From: Limisphaerales bacterium
GTDB taxonomy: Bacteria > Verrucomicrobiota > Verrucomicrobiia > Limisphaerales > UBA11358
Direction of reading: 5' to 3'
Assembly: GCA_003161635.1 (NCBI GenBank)
Contig: PMOA01000041.1
Location: 18,912 to 72,776 of the forward strand
DNA length: 53,865 bases
The position numbers and the translations under genes were made by a program. The first letter of the stretch is position 1; each line of letters begins with the position of its first letter. Shown in pieces: positions 25,101 to 35,362 of this stretch. Below the pieces are notes generated by a model. That model was not told the origin of the DNA and ran no database searches. It worked only from the letters and a program-made list of their open reading frames with translations.

Positions 25101-27023
25101 ATGAAATTCGATTCAGCCAAGGAGACGGAAACGCCGGAAAAACCAGCCGTTGAATTTAAATTGCCCGTCGAGGGTTTCACCGGCACGCCGGAAGAAATCG
25201 AACGCCAGTGGTTCGAGAAAGTTTACAAAGGTCGCGGCGATTCCATGCGGCAACTGACCTGGCGCGCGGTGCTCATGGGTTCGGTCCTTGGCGCTGTCCT
25301 TTCGCTCACCAATCTTTACATCGGGCTGAAATCCGGCTGGGGCATGGGCGTGGCCATCACCGCGTGCATCCTGTCCTACGCCATTTGGACAACCTTCGTC
25401 AAAATCGGCCTGGCCAAAACGCCGATGACCATCCTCGAAAACAACTGCATGCAATCCACCGCCAGTTCGGCGGGCTACTCAACCGGGGGCACGCTCATCT
25501 CCGCCTTTGCCGCGTTCATCATGTTGAACGGCCATGCGCTCCCGCTTCCGCTCACCTTCGCCTGGGTTTTCTTCCTCGCGATTCTCGGCGTGACCATGGC
25601 CGTGCCGATGAAAAAACAGATGATCAACATCGAGCAACTGCGTTTCCCCAGCGGCGTGGCGGCGGCGGAAACCTTGCGCGCCCTCCACTCGCACGGCGCG
25701 AAAGGCATGCGCGCGGCCAAGGCGCTCGGCATCGCCGGAATCCTCGCGGCCATTGACAATTTCTGGCATGACGGCTTCGCCCTCATCGCGCGGCTCGCGC
25801 CGTTTTCCAGCGATACCCTGGTCACCAAATTCAATGCCGTCGTCTTCGGACCGGCCTGGGTTGGCCGGACCGTGATGTTCAGTTGGGAACCGATTTTCAT
25901 CGCTTCCGGGGCGATCATGGGGATGCGCGTTTGTGTCAGCATCCTCATCGGCAGCGTCGTGTGCTGGATGGGTTTTGTTCCGGCTCTGCAACACGCCGGC
26001 CTCATCACCGGGTCCGGTTTCCGCGACTGTGTGCAATGGGCGCTCTGGCCGGGCGTCTCGTGCATGGTGGCCGCCAGCCTGCTGAATTTGATCCTGCAAT
26101 GGCGGATTTCGCTCCGGGCCTTTGTTGATCTCGCCAAAATGTTTTCGCGAAAATCAAAATTGCCCGGTGAAATGGAATCCATCGAAACGCCGATGTCCTG
26201 GTTCGCCGCCGGACAATTCGTTTCGCTCGTCGCGCTCGCCCTGCTGGCGCACGCCTCATTCGGAATGCCGTACTGGCAAAGCGTCGTCGCCGTCGTGTTG
26301 TCCTTTGCCCTCGCCCTCGTGGCCTGCCGCGTCACCGGCGAAACCGACACCACGCCCATCGGGCCGATGGGCAAGGTGACGCAGTTGGCCTTCGGCGCGC
26401 TCAACCCCGGCAACATGAACGTTAACCTGATGAGCGCGAACATCACCGCCGGCGCGGCGGGTTCCGCCGCCGATTTGCTGACCGATTTGAAAAGCGGCTA
26501 CCTGCTCGGCGCGCATCCGCGCAAACAATTCATTGCGCAGTTCGCCGGAATTTTCATCGGCACCGTTGTCAGCGTCCTCGCGTTTACGCTCATCGTTGAC
26601 AAACCGGAAGTCATCGGCTCGGATCAATTCCCCGCGCCCGCAGCGCAAACCTGGGCCGCCGTCGCCCAGGCCTTGAGCAAGGGTTTCGAAGCGCTCGCCC
26701 CGGTGAAAATCTGGAGCATCGTCATTGGCGGCGCGGCGGGAATCATGTTCGCCGTCCTGCCGGTGATTTTTCCCCGACAGGAAAAATATCTGCCGTCCGC
26801 GTCCGGTTTTGGTCTCGCGTGGATATTTCAATGGTATTACGGCGTGCTGTTTTTCATGGGCGCGCTCATCGCCTATGGGTTCCAGAAAAAATCGCCGGCC
26901 CAGGCGGAGGAATTCACGTTTCCCGTCGCGTCCGGCGTGATGGCCGGCGGCGCGTTGATGGGCGTGGCGATCATTTTCTGGCAGAACGGCGGCGAGATGT
27001 TCCACAGGTTTTTCAGCCACTGA
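25101..27023 (+). CDS. OPT-family oligopeptide transporter
   Basis: A 640-residue polytopic membrane protein of the OPT family (oligopeptide or metal-chelate uptake driven by protons). It starts with a soluble stretch of about 45 residues, then TWRAVLMGSVLGAVLSLTNLYIGLKSGWG, a family hallmark, and about 14 hydrophobic segments; ENNCMQSTASSAGY and NITAGAAGSAADLLTDLKSGYLLGA are further OPT signatures. It is convergent with the POT transporter gene (one base between stops) and stands next to a peptidase and an oligopeptide ABC cassette, favouring peptide uptake as its role. Confidence 0.9.
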   Translation: MKFDSAKETETPEKPAVEFKLPVEGFTGTPEEIERQWFEKVYKGRGDSMRQLTWRAVLMGSVLGAVLSLTNLYIGLKSGWGMGVAITACILSYAIWTTFVKIGLAKTPMTILENNCMQSTASSAGYSTGGTLISAFAAFIMLNGHALPLPLTFAWVFFLAILGVTMAVPMKKQMINIEQLRFPSGVAAAETLRALHSHGAKGMRAAKALGIAGILAAIDNFWHDGFALIARLAPFSSDTLVTKFNAVVFGPAWVGRTVMFSWEPIFIASGAIMGMRVCVSILIGSVVCWMGFVPALQHAGLITGSGFRDCVQWALWPGVSCMVAASLLNLILQWRISLRAFVDLAKMFSRKSKLPGEMESIETPMSWFAAGQFVSLVALALLAHASFGMPYWQSVVAVVLSFALALVACRVTGETDTTPIGPMGKVTQLAFGALNPGNMNVNLMSANITAGAAGSAADLLTDLKSGYLLGAHPRKQFIAQFAGIFIGTVVSVLAFTLIVDKPEVIGSDQFPAPAAQTWAAVAQALSKGFEALAPVKIWSIVIGGAAGIMFAVLPVIFPRQEKYLPSASGFGLAWIFQWYYGVLFFMGALIAYGFQKKSPAQAEEFTFPVASGVMAGGALMGVAIIFWQNGGEMFHRFFSH

Positions 27024-27024
27024 A

Positions 27025-28449
27025 TCATTTTCCCTGCGCCGCCGCCGGGTCGCGGTATCTGTAAAACGCCGCGACGACACTGAACAAAATCGCCACCACA
27101 AACGTCATGCCCGCGTAAAGCAGAAAGCGGTTCGTGCTGACCGACGCGGCGGGGTCGCCGGCATTGGAAAACAGTTTGGTCACCGCCACGACGAGCAGGT
27201 CGCCAAAGGCGATGGTCAGCAGCCAGAAACTCATGACGATGCTCTTCATTTCTGGCGCGGCTTCGCGGAAGGCGAATTCCAGACCGGTCGTCGAAACCAA
27301 AACCTCGGCGGCGGTCAAAATGACATACGGCACGGTCTGCCACAGCACGCTCAATTGCGCGCCGGCTTCGATCTGCCTTTGCAGCGCGGCCACGACGAGA
27401 TACGAAGCCGCCGCCAGAAACATCCCGTAGGACATCCGCCGCAGCGGCGACGCGAACCGGCCGATGCGCGGATAAATCCCCAGCGTGAACAGCGGCACGA
27501 GCACCATCACGATCAGCGGATTCATGGATTGCATCTGCTCCGCGCCGATGTCCAGACCGAGGATTTTTGTCGGAACCATTTTCCCGCCCTGCAACACCCA
27601 CGTCGAATTCGTCTGGTCGAACAGCGAGAAGAAAATCGGGATCAACGCGAAGACAAACAGGATCGGCAGGACGGATTTCGCCGCGTCAATTTCCTTTTCG
27701 CTGAACCGGCCGCGCGCGGCGTCCCAGAAATCCTGTCCCGGAGCGCGCGGGCCGGACAGCGCGGCGAAAAGCACCTTGAAAAATCCGGCGCTTTTCGTTT
27801 CGCGGCTCGGCGGCACATGGACGTAATGTTTCGTTCCCAGCCAGAAAATGAACGTCGCGATGGCCATGAAAATTCCCGGCACACCGAACGCGAGGCTGTA
27901 GCCATGCCGGTCCTTGATCCACGGGATGGCGAGAAACGAAAAAAACGAGCCGAGGTTGATCGCCCAATAAAACGCGCCGTAGGCCTTTTGGAGCAGATGC
28001 GACTGTTCCGGCTTGAACTGGTCGCCCATGAACGCCGAGACGCACGGCTTGATGCCGCCGGAGCCGAAGGCGATGAGCGCCATGCCGGTGTAAAGCAGCA
28101 GCAGTTTGCCGTGGACAGTGCCGGCCAGGTCGCTGCACGCCAGCACGCCGTGACCCGCGCAGTAGAACAGCGACACCCAGAGAATCGTGTGGTAGCGGCC
28201 GATGATTTTGTCCGACAGCCATGCGCCAAACAGCGGCATGAAATAATTGGCAAAGACAAACGTGTGGATGATTTCCGTGGATGCGTCCGCGTCCTGGCCG
28301 AGTCCACCTTTCAACACCGCGCCAGTGATGTAACCGGCGAGGATGCTCCTCATGCCGTAATAGCTGAACCGCTCGCAGGCTTCGTTGCCGACGATGTATT
28401 TGATCTGACGCGGCCAGCGGACGATGGCAGGCTTCGGCTCGGCGCTCAT
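27025..28449 (-). CDS. POT/PTR2-family proton-coupled di-/tripeptide transporter
   Basis: A 474-residue major facilitator superfamily member of the POT family. EACERFSYYGMRSILAGYIT near residue 20 contains the ExxERFxYYG motif used in proton-coupled peptide transport, and the PTR2 pattern FYWAINLGSFFSFLAIPWI follows around residue 160. Twelve to fourteen hydrophobic segments. The ATG at 28449 was chosen over a TTG at 28464 inside the peptidase end. It starts 4 bases after the stop of the M3 peptidase gene and is probably co-transcribed, so imported peptides and the peptidase belong together functionally. Confidence 0.93.
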   Translation of the reverse strand: MSAEPKPAIVRWPRQIKYIVGNEACERFSYYGMRSILAGYITGAVLKGGLGQDADASTEIIHTFVFANYFMPLFGAWLSDKIIGRYHTILWVSLFYCAGHGVLACSDLAGTVHGKLLLLYTGMALIAFGSGGIKPCVSAFMGDQFKPEQSHLLQKAYGAFYWAINLGSFFSFLAIPWIKDRHGYSLAFGVPGIFMAIATFIFWLGTKHYVHVPPSRETKSAGFFKVLFAALSGPRAPGQDFWDAARGRFSEKEIDAAKSVLPILFVFALIPIFFSLFDQTNSTWVLQGGKMVPTKILGLDIGAEQMQSMNPLIVMVLVPLFTLGIYPRIGRFASPLRRMSYGMFLAAASYLVVAALQRQIEAGAQLSVLWQTVPYVILTAAEVLVSTTGLEFAFREAAPEMKSIVMSFWLLTIAFGDLLVVAVTKLFSNAGDPAASVSTNRFLLYAGMTFVVAILFSVVAAFYRYRDPAAAQGK

Positions 28450-28453
28450 GCGG

Positions 28454-30562
28454 TTATTTATCAATCCCGATTTTTTTCAGGAACGGATCAAGTGAGCGCG
28501 GACGGCCCAGGAATTTTTCTATCGAGACGTTGATGTCGCGCGAGTCGCCAACCTGATAAATCTCGCGGCGCATCCGCATCCCCGTGGTCTTGTCGAAGAA
28601 ACCGTCCGGCGATTTTTCAAACACCGTCGCCATGTCCGCCGCGATGGCGTCCGCCCACGCGTAGCCGTAATAGCCCGCGCCGTAGCCGATGATGTGGCCG
28701 AAGTAAGCCACGAACGCCGTGTCCGGCGGGACAGGCAAGGATACCTCGCTAAGAATTTTATTCGAGAGCGGCAAAACCTCGTCCGCATTCGTCGCGTGAA
28801 TTTGCGTGTGCAGCGTCAAATCCATCAGGCCGAACGAAAGCTGCCGGCGATAAAATGTTCCTTCCGTTGCGAGCCGCGACGCCTTGAGCTGGCTCAAAAT
28901 TTCCTGCGGAATTTTTTTGCTCGGGTCGCGGTAGTCCGCCGCAAAGCTGTCCAAAACCTTCTTGTCCCACGGCCAGTTCTCCAGCATCTGCGACGGCGCT
29001 TCGACAAAATCCTGCGGGACGCTCGTGCCGGAGAAGCGCGAATATTTCGCCCGCGTCAAAATCGTGTGCATCGCGTGGCCGAACTCGTGAAAGATCGTCT
29101 CCACTTCGTCGTGCGACATGAGCGACGGCTTGTCGGGCTGCGGCGGCGGAAAGTTGCAGATGAGCGCGCAGATGGGGCGCTGATATTTCCCGTCGGGCAG
29201 GAGCTTGCCCTCGATGATGCCGAACTGCGCGAAGTGGTGGTATTTGCCTTCGCGCGGAAACATGTCGAGGTAGAACAGGCCGAGCGGCTCGCCGGTTTTG
29301 GCATCGGACACGGTATAAAGCTGCAAATCGCCGATCCACTTGTACGGCGGCTCAACCCGCTCGAATTTCAAACCGAAAATGCGTTGATAAATCGCAAACA
29401 TCCCGTCGAGCACATGTTGATACGGGAAATAAACGCGCAACTGCTCGGCGTCCACATTGTACTTCGTCTTCTTCAATCCGTTGGCGAAATAGCGCCAGTC
29501 CCAGACGTAAATGTGCGCGTTCGTGTCGCCCGTTTCCTTGATTTTCAACTGGCGGAACTCCTCCAGTTCCGTGTCAAATTTTGGCTGCAGCCCCTTTTCG
29601 AGATTCTGCAGAAAATCAATCGCCGTCGCGGCGTTTTTCACCATGCGCGTTTCCGTCGCATAATCCGCATAGCTCGCGTAGCCGAGTTGGTGGGCAATCT
29701 CGTCGCGCAGAACCAGGATCTTTTGCAGCAGCGGAATATTTTCTTCGCGCGCCAGATTGCACTGCGCGATCATCATGCGCTTGCGCGTGTCCTCGCGTTT
29801 CGCATTGTCCTCGACCATCAGGTAGTGAAACGTGATGTTCGCCTTCAACGTGTATTCGTCCGGGCCGGTCTTGATGCCTTCCTGCGCAAGAAAAGCCTCC
29901 GGCACGCCGTCGAGTTCGGCCTTCGTGAATTTCAGCGACTGCTGCGCCTTGGTGACGTTGTTTTCATAATCCGTCTCCAACGCGGTCAGCTGCTTGCGCA
30001 ACTTTTCAACCTCGTCGCGTTCGGCCTTTGGCAATTCCAAGCCGGCGCGGCGATAATCGCGCAATGTCTCGTCGAAAAGTTTTTTGTCCTCGCCGTTCAA
30101 CTGCGGCTGGGTGTCCGCGAAAGCCTTCACCGCCGCGTAAACATCCTCGCGGTAATCCAGTCCGACCGACCACTCGTCGAGCTTTTTGATTCCATCTGTC
30201 GCCGCGTCACGCACGGCGGCATTCGTGCTGGTCTGCTGGATCAGACCCAGCCGGTTCGCCGCCGACTGAATGGTGTAACCAACGTCGTCCAGCGCGTGAA
30301 TCGTGTTGGGAAAATTCACTTCCCCCGGGCCCAATTTGCCGATGCGATCCAGCCCGGTGTTTCCGCCGGCGATTGTTTTCTCAACGGTCGCCAGGATCGC
30401 CTCCGGCGTCGTTTCAAACGTCGGCACGGTGACAACTTCGTTGAACTTTTCCGCTTTTTTCTGAAACTCGGGCAACGAACCAACCGGCTTCGGCTTCGGA
30501 ACGCCCGCGCAACCGGCGACCGCCAAAACCAGGATGAAAATCCAGCAGAATTTCAAATGCAT
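28454..30562 (-). CDS. M3-family oligopeptidase, probable lipoprotein
   Basis: A 702-residue metallopeptidase of family M3 (thimet oligopeptidase / oligopeptidase A / peptidyl-dipeptidase group). The zinc motif is FHEFGHAMH near residue 498, and a typical M3 C-terminal region follows (YGYAWADAIAADMATVF). The N-terminus is a lipoprotein signal (FILVLAVAGC), so the enzyme should be anchored outside the inner membrane, unlike cytosolic OpdA. The ATG at 30562 was chosen because the signal starts there; the track ORF extends 11 codons upstream. Paired with the POT transporter gene, suggesting trimming of external peptides before uptake. Confidence 0.92.
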   Translation of the reverse strand: MHLKFCWIFILVLAVAGCAGVPKPKPVGSLPEFQKKAEKFNEVVTVPTFETTPEAILATVEKTIAGGNTGLDRIGKLGPGEVNFPNTIHALDDVGYTIQSAANRLGLIQQTSTNAAVRDAATDGIKKLDEWSVGLDYREDVYAAVKAFADTQPQLNGEDKKLFDETLRDYRRAGLELPKAERDEVEKLRKQLTALETDYENNVTKAQQSLKFTKAELDGVPEAFLAQEGIKTGPDEYTLKANITFHYLMVEDNAKREDTRKRMMIAQCNLAREENIPLLQKILVLRDEIAHQLGYASYADYATETRMVKNAATAIDFLQNLEKGLQPKFDTELEEFRQLKIKETGDTNAHIYVWDWRYFANGLKKTKYNVDAEQLRVYFPYQHVLDGMFAIYQRIFGLKFERVEPPYKWIGDLQLYTVSDAKTGEPLGLFYLDMFPREGKYHHFAQFGIIEGKLLPDGKYQRPICALICNFPPPQPDKPSLMSHDEVETIFHEFGHAMHTILTRAKYSRFSGTSVPQDFVEAPSQMLENWPWDKKVLDSFAADYRDPSKKIPQEILSQLKASRLATEGTFYRRQLSFGLMDLTLHTQIHATNADEVLPLSNKILSEVSLPVPPDTAFVAYFGHIIGYGAGYYGYAWADAIAADMATVFEKSPDGFFDKTTGMRMRREIYQVGDSRDINVSIEKFLGRPRSLDPFLKKIGIDK

Positions 30563-30676
30563 ATGCAGGAACGTATCGGCTCCGATGACCGGCAATCAAG
30601 AGGATTTGCCGCTTCCGGCTTTTCTTGTGCCCGGCCATAAGCTAATGATTCACAATTCGTAAATCGAAATTCACCG

Positions 30677-31645
<969 letters not shown>

Positions 31646-31653
31646 AAATCCAA

Positions 31654-32073
31654 ATGCGAACTTACACTTCTATCGAAACCGAATTTCTTCAAGCCTTCGG
31701 AAAATCTAGTAGTTTTTCATGGTGTGATTTTCGTCCAAGTTCTAATGGCAATCTCATCAATGCATCGCTGGCAATTTTGCCATTAGCCTCCGCTGAAGAG
31801 ACTCGCGATAAAGCGTGGAACGAATTTCGTCGGATTTGGTTGTGGTTGCAAAATTGGGCGAATCATATCGATGAAGGTGATGTGATTCAGGTTGTTGTTG
31901 GCTTTTCAAGAGAAGGTAAACCTTCCGGTCAAATTTTCAAAGGCCAGCTCAAAGTTATAGATTTCTCAAAGTTGCCACAAAATTTTACCATGCAATTTTT
32001 CACTAAATGTGGTGATTCTTTCCAAGAACTATTCAACTGGAGCACTTATGCCAAAACGCTCAATCCAATTTGA
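31654..32073 (+). CDS. AT-rich hypothetical protein, 139 residues
   Basis: Unrecognised. Soluble, aromatic-rich (WNEFRRIWLWLQNWANHIDEG), with a beta-rich C-terminal half (DVIQVVVGFSREGKPSGQIF). No signal or membrane segment. It begins 8 bases after the oppD stop and lies between oppD and oppF, which are normally adjacent. Base composition is much lower in GC than both flanking genes, so it is probably an insertion that uses the operon's transcription. Function unknown. Confidence 0.65.
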   Translation: MRTYTSIETEFLQAFGKSSSFSWCDFRPSSNGNLINASLAILPLASAEETRDKAWNEFRRIWLWLQNWANHIDEGDVIQVVVGFSREGKPSGQIFKGQLKVIDFSKLPQNFTMQFFTKCGDSFQELFNWSTYAKTLNPI

Positions 32074-32130
32074 AACGCAAATCAATTTTGCCCCATTGAC
32101 GCCCTTCCGCATTGCGCTTAATTTTCCAGC

Positions 32131-32334
32131 ATGAGCACGGTTGCCGAAATCAAGGCTGCGATTGACCAGCTCTCGCCGCAGGAGCGTTGCGAGTTGGAAG
32201 CGCTTTTGCATCCGTGAGCGGACGATGATTGGGATCGGCAAATGAAACGTGATGCCGCCGCTGGCAAGTTCGACAAGCTCGTGGCTCAAGTGGACGACGA
32301 CATCGCCAAAGGAAAACTTCGGGACTTTCCGTGA
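32131..32334 (+). pseudogene. Antitoxin-like gene broken by an internal TGA
   Basis: The frame from the ATG at 32131 reads STVAEIKAAIDQLSPQERCELEALLHP, then TGA at 32215-32217, then continues cleanly to a TGA at 32332 as ADDDWDRQMKRDAAAGKFDKLVAQVDDD and so on. The whole resembles short helical antitoxins with a DWDRQM... tail; TGG to TGA at a tryptophan would explain it. No toxin gene follows. The N-terminus is shared with the antitoxin at 14566-14793. A sequencing error cannot be excluded. Confidence 0.7.
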
Positions 32335-32350
32335 ATTCTCCGCTTGTTCC

Positions 32351-32503
32351 AGCTCCGCTCGGAGCGACATCTTTGTAGAAAATTTTCCGAATCACAAAAA
32401 GCTCCGTAGGAGCGGCATATCAAAATTGTCGGAATATGTCGCTCCTACGGAGATTTGTCATTTTTGCGGTTTGCGGCTATAAAGATTGCGCTCCTACGGA
32501 GCT
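32351..32503. repeat. Cluster of family H palindromes (GCTCCGTAGGAGC type)
   Basis: Three units: AGCTCCGCTCGGAGCGACAT at 32351, a pair GCTCCGTAGGAGCGGCATAT ... ATATGTCGCTCCTACGGAG at 32401-32452, and GCGCTCCTACGGAGC at 32488-32502. They lie directly before oppF, where the frame happens to be open and lengthens the predicted ORF by 31 codons. Confidence 0.8.
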
Positions 32504-32528
32504 TCATTTTGAATCTTTCGACATTGGA

Positions 32529-33515
32529 ATGAGCCTGCTCGAAGTCAAAGACCTGAAGGTGCATTTCCCGGTGAAGCACGGGATGTTCAGCCGCGTCCGC
32601 GAATTCGTGAAGGCGGTGGACGACGTAAGCTTTGCCATCGAGCCGGGTGAAACGCTCGGCTTGGTCGGCGAAAGCGGCTGCGGCAAGACGACGCTCGGTC
32701 GCGCCATCGTGCGCCTCGTTGAGCCGACGGCCGGCAGCGTTTTGCTCAGTGGCGAGGACATCACGCAGATGAACGGCTCGGAATTGCGCGCGCGGCGGCG
32801 GAAGTTCCAGATGATTTTCCAGGACCCCTACGGCTCGCTCAATCCGCGCATGACGGTCGAGCAAATCGTCGGCGAGGCGCTTGACATCCACCAATTGACC
32901 GACAGCAAATCCGCGCGGCAAAAGCGCATCCTTGAGCTGCTCCAGGACGTGGGGCTCGACCCGGTTTACGCGCAGCGTTATCCACACGAATTCAGCGGCG
33001 GCCAGCGACAGCGCATCGGCATCGCCCGGACGCTGGCGGTTGAGCCGGAACTGATTATTTGCGACGAACCGGTGAGCGCGCTGGACGTTTCCGTGCAGGC
33101 GCAGATCATCAATTTACTTCAGGATTTACAACAGCAGCGCGGCATCGCGTATCTCTTTATCGCGCACGACCTCGCGGTGATCGAACACATCAGCCGTCGG
33201 GTGATGGTGATGTACCTCGGCAAGATTGTGGAAACGGCGGACGCCAAAACCATCATCCGCGAGCCGCAGCATCCCTACACCCAGGCGCTGATTTCCGCCG
33301 TGCCGGAGGTTGATCCCGAAACGAAGCGGCAGCGGATTATTTTGCCGGGTGACGTGCCGTCGCCGATTCATCCGCCGCCAGGTTGTCCGTTTCACCCGCG
33401 CTGTCCAATTGCCGAAGCGCGTTGCCAGACGGAAGTCCCAGCGCTTCGAGAAGTCAAAAAAGACCATTTTGCCGCCTGTCATCTGGCCGGAACGAAGATT
33501 GAGCCAAAGCGGTGA
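32529..33515 (+). CDS. oppF: Oligopeptide ABC transporter ATP-binding protein OppF/DppF
   Basis: A 328-residue ABC ATPase: Walker [14 protein letters not shown]-loop [20 protein letters not shown], signature [12 protein letters not shown], Walker [13 protein letters not shown], and the C-terminal [15 protein letters not shown] cysteines. It acts with OppD in peptide uptake. The ATG at 32529 (ATGAGCCTGCTC) was chosen because the upstream codons of the track ORF are family H repeat. The gap to oppD is filled by an AT-rich gene, a broken antitoxin and repeats, so co-transcription with oppD is uncertain. Confidence 0.93.
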   Translation: MSLLEVKDLKVHFPVKHGMFSRVREFVKAVDDVSFAIEPGETLGLVGESGCGKTTLGRAIVRLVEPTAGSVLLSGEDITQMNGSELRARRRKFQMIFQDPYGSLNPRMTVEQIVGEALDIHQLTDSKSARQKRILELLQDVGLDPVYAQRYPHEFSGGQRQRIGIARTLAVEPELIICDEPVSALDVSVQAQIINLLQDLQQQRGIAYLFIAHDLAVIEHISRRVMVMYLGKIVETADAKTIIREPQHPYTQALISAVPEVDPETKRQRIILPGDVPSPIHPPPGCPFHPRCPIAEARCQTEVPALREVKKDHFAACHLAGTKIEPKR

Positions 33516-33518
33516 ACA

Positions 33519-33574
33519 GTTGGAGTTCAAGCTTCAGCTTGCATTCCGTGACCAGCTAAAGCCTGAACTCCAAC
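33519..33574. repeat. Palindromic element, family I
   Basis: GTTGGAGTTCAAGCTTCAGCTTG and CAGCTAAAGCCTGAACTCCAAC are near-complements around a short spacer, 3 bases after the oppF stop. Confidence 0.75.
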
Positions 33575-33639
33575 GCTCAGAGCCACGCCACACGCTCCCA
33601 TTTGGCACCAGCGGCATGTGTCCATCCAAACGGTGAAGA

Positions 33640-34101
33640 TTACTTCGTCTCGGGCAGACTGCCGCCAATTTCAAAATCGTGCTGGCCCCGGGCTTTTCCG
33701 GCGGTGATGAACAGGCGGTAGGCAACGTTCGGCTGGAACGGTTGCGGTTGCGCGCCAGACACGGCGGGTTTCATGCCGCGGATGCGCTGACCATAAACAA
33801 AAAATTTCACCGGCACGGAATTGGAGTCCGAGACCAGATGCCAGATGGGCAGGGCGTGTTGGTTGGTCTGCCATTCGGCGAGCGGGACGACCTTGATTTC
33901 GGTCAGTTTATAGCTGCTTTCCAGGCCAAATGTGATGGGAGGAGCAGGGGCATCACGGCGCGTCCGCATGGCGAACCCGATGGGACGGGTCAGATGGTAA
34001 ATTTTGATGGTCCCGGGTTTGAACCAGTTCGTGAAAAAAACCGCGTAAGCGATTGCCAACGCGAGCGCAAACCCAATGAGTATCCAGCTTTTCCTGGTCA
34101 T
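33640..34101 (-). CDS. Membrane-anchored hypothetical protein, 153 residues
   Basis: Unrecognised. One N-terminal hydrophobic segment (SWILIGFALALAIAYAVFF) without a clear cleavage site, followed by a domain of about 125 residues rich in beta-forming residues and proline (IKIYHLTRPIGFA ... NVAYRLFITAGKARGQHDFEIGG). It probably projects into the periplasm. It is divergent from the pseudopilin gene 65 bases away and convergent with oppF. GC content is like the surroundings. Confidence 0.72.
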   Translation of the reverse strand: MTRKSWILIGFALALAIAYAVFFTNWFKPGTIKIYHLTRPIGFAMRTRRDAPAPPITFGLESSYKLTEIKVVPLAEWQTNQHALPIWHLVSDSNSVPVKFFVYGQRIRGMKPAVSGAQPQPFQPNVAYRLFITAGKARGQHDFEIGGSLPETK

Positions 34102-34165
34102 AAAGTTGTAACGGGACAGTCATGCCGTCCGTCAAATCATATGTTCAGACGCGATAAAGGATCGA

Positions 34166-34942
34166 ATGGTTATGAAAATAAAAAACCGACGGCGGGCCGC
34201 CAGACGTGAAAATCATTTTTGCGCGCCTTCGGCCTTCACGTTGATTGAACTGCTGGTCGTCATCGCCATCATCGCGATTCTGGCGGCAATGCTCCTGCCG
34301 GCATTGAGTCGCGCCAAGGAATCCGGCAAACGCATCGCCTGCATCAACAATCTCCACCAGTTGAACCTCGCCCTGCAAATGTACAAGGATGACAACCAGG
34401 GCCTTTTTCCGCCGCGTTCGGAAGGCAGCCGCTGGCCGGATCGCCTCTATGAAAATTACGGCCGGAACGTAAACGTCCTGTTGTGCCCCCGCGATGGGGA
34501 AAACGGAAAAACTCCCCAGACCGGCACCGACACCAACAATCCTGCCGACGGCGCGCCGCGCAGCTACCTCATCAACGCCTTCAACGATTATTTTCAATCC
34601 ATGTTGAACGCAACGGATTGGACGGCTTACACCGCCGGCACCTATTCCTCTGGCATGAAGGAAACCCTCGTCAAATATCCTTCCGAGACCATTGTGTTTG
34701 GTGAAAAAAAGACGGACGCAATGGATTATTACATGGATTTCTACGAAGGCAACGGCAACGACGTGGACCGTGTCGAGCAAAGCCGCCATGGTGGCGCGGG
34801 TCCGGGCAGTTCCAGTGGCGGGTCGGACTACGCTTTTGCGGACGGCAGCGCGTCGTTCATCAAATTTCCAGGTTCGCTCTCGCCGGTCAATCTCTGGGCG
34901 GTCACCGATGCCGCGCGTACGAATTACGCGGTGACTTATTGA
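34166..34942 (+). CDS. Type II pseudopilin-like protein with prepilin signal
   Basis: A 258-residue protein with a long basic leader, the prepilin-type segment [30 protein letters not shown] (cleavage expected before the F, glutamate at +5), and the C-terminal pattern SRHGG ... [11 protein letters not shown], like the H-X9-DG proteins that are multiplied in Verrucomicrobia and Planctomycetes. No pilus assembly genes are near, so it belongs to the large orphan pseudopilin set. AAGGA precedes the ATG at 34166; an ATG at 34172 is also possible. Confidence 0.9.
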   Translation: MVMKIKNRRRAARRENHFCAPSAFTLIELLVVIAIIAILAAMLLPALSRAKESGKRIACINNLHQLNLALQMYKDDNQGLFPPRSEGSRWPDRLYENYGRNVNVLLCPRDGENGKTPQTGTDTNNPADGAPRSYLINAFNDYFQSMLNATDWTAYTAGTYSSGMKETLVKYPSETIVFGEKKTDAMDYYMDFYEGNGNDVDRVEQSRHGGAGPGSSSGGSDYAFADGSASFIKFPGSLSPVNLWAVTDAARTNYAVTY

Positions 34943-35362
34943 ATCCGTGTAGATTGTCCGATAAGTTGTCCCACTTTTCCATGTCCAATGTCCGATTCCG
35001 ACCCTCGCCTCCAATCAAAACCCTTTATTTATAGGGGTTTTATTGGGGTTGGGAGTCAGAGTTACACCGGAATCTTCACCTGTTTGGCTGCCCGTTCAGA
35101 AAACTGTCACTGCTCGGCTATAGCCCGCCCACTGCTCGCTTATGCGACGGATCCCGACCCTGACACACTCATACTTCAGCAACTCTTCCGCGATCTGCAC
35201 GGCGTTGAGCGCTGCGCTGTGAGGCAGATTTTGAAAATCATGGACGCAGCCAAGGCTACAACGGTCAAATCCGTCGGCGTTTTCACCAAGGAAACGGCGC
35301 GCCGTATGCTGAAACTGATTTGAAAAAGCTTTGTTCAGTGGTTAGGTGACTCACGAGCATCC
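34943..35362. other. 420-base stretch without a supportable gene
   Basis: Holds a 111-codon ORF (34988-35323) whose product has no recognisable domain; the first half looks non-coding in composition, while the second half (LILQQLFRDLHGVERCAVRQILKIMDAAKA) could be a remnant of a helical protein. A short AAAACCC ... GGGTTTT hairpin lies at 35017-35041. No promoter or RNA was recognised. Confidence 0.4.

Noticed and set aside
27355-28533. 392-codon plus-strand ORF opposite the POT transporter
   Set aside because: Shadow; composition is charged and low in hydrophobic residues, and no motif is seen.
28694-30640. 648-codon plus-strand ORF opposite the M3 peptidase
   Set aside because: Third-position shadow with repetitive Arg/Val/Phe composition; the minus strand has the zinc motif and a lipoprotein signal.
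34988-35323. Possible 111-residue protein
   Set aside because: Composition is poorly protein-like in its first half and no family was recognised; described as a weak ORF in the gap entry instead.
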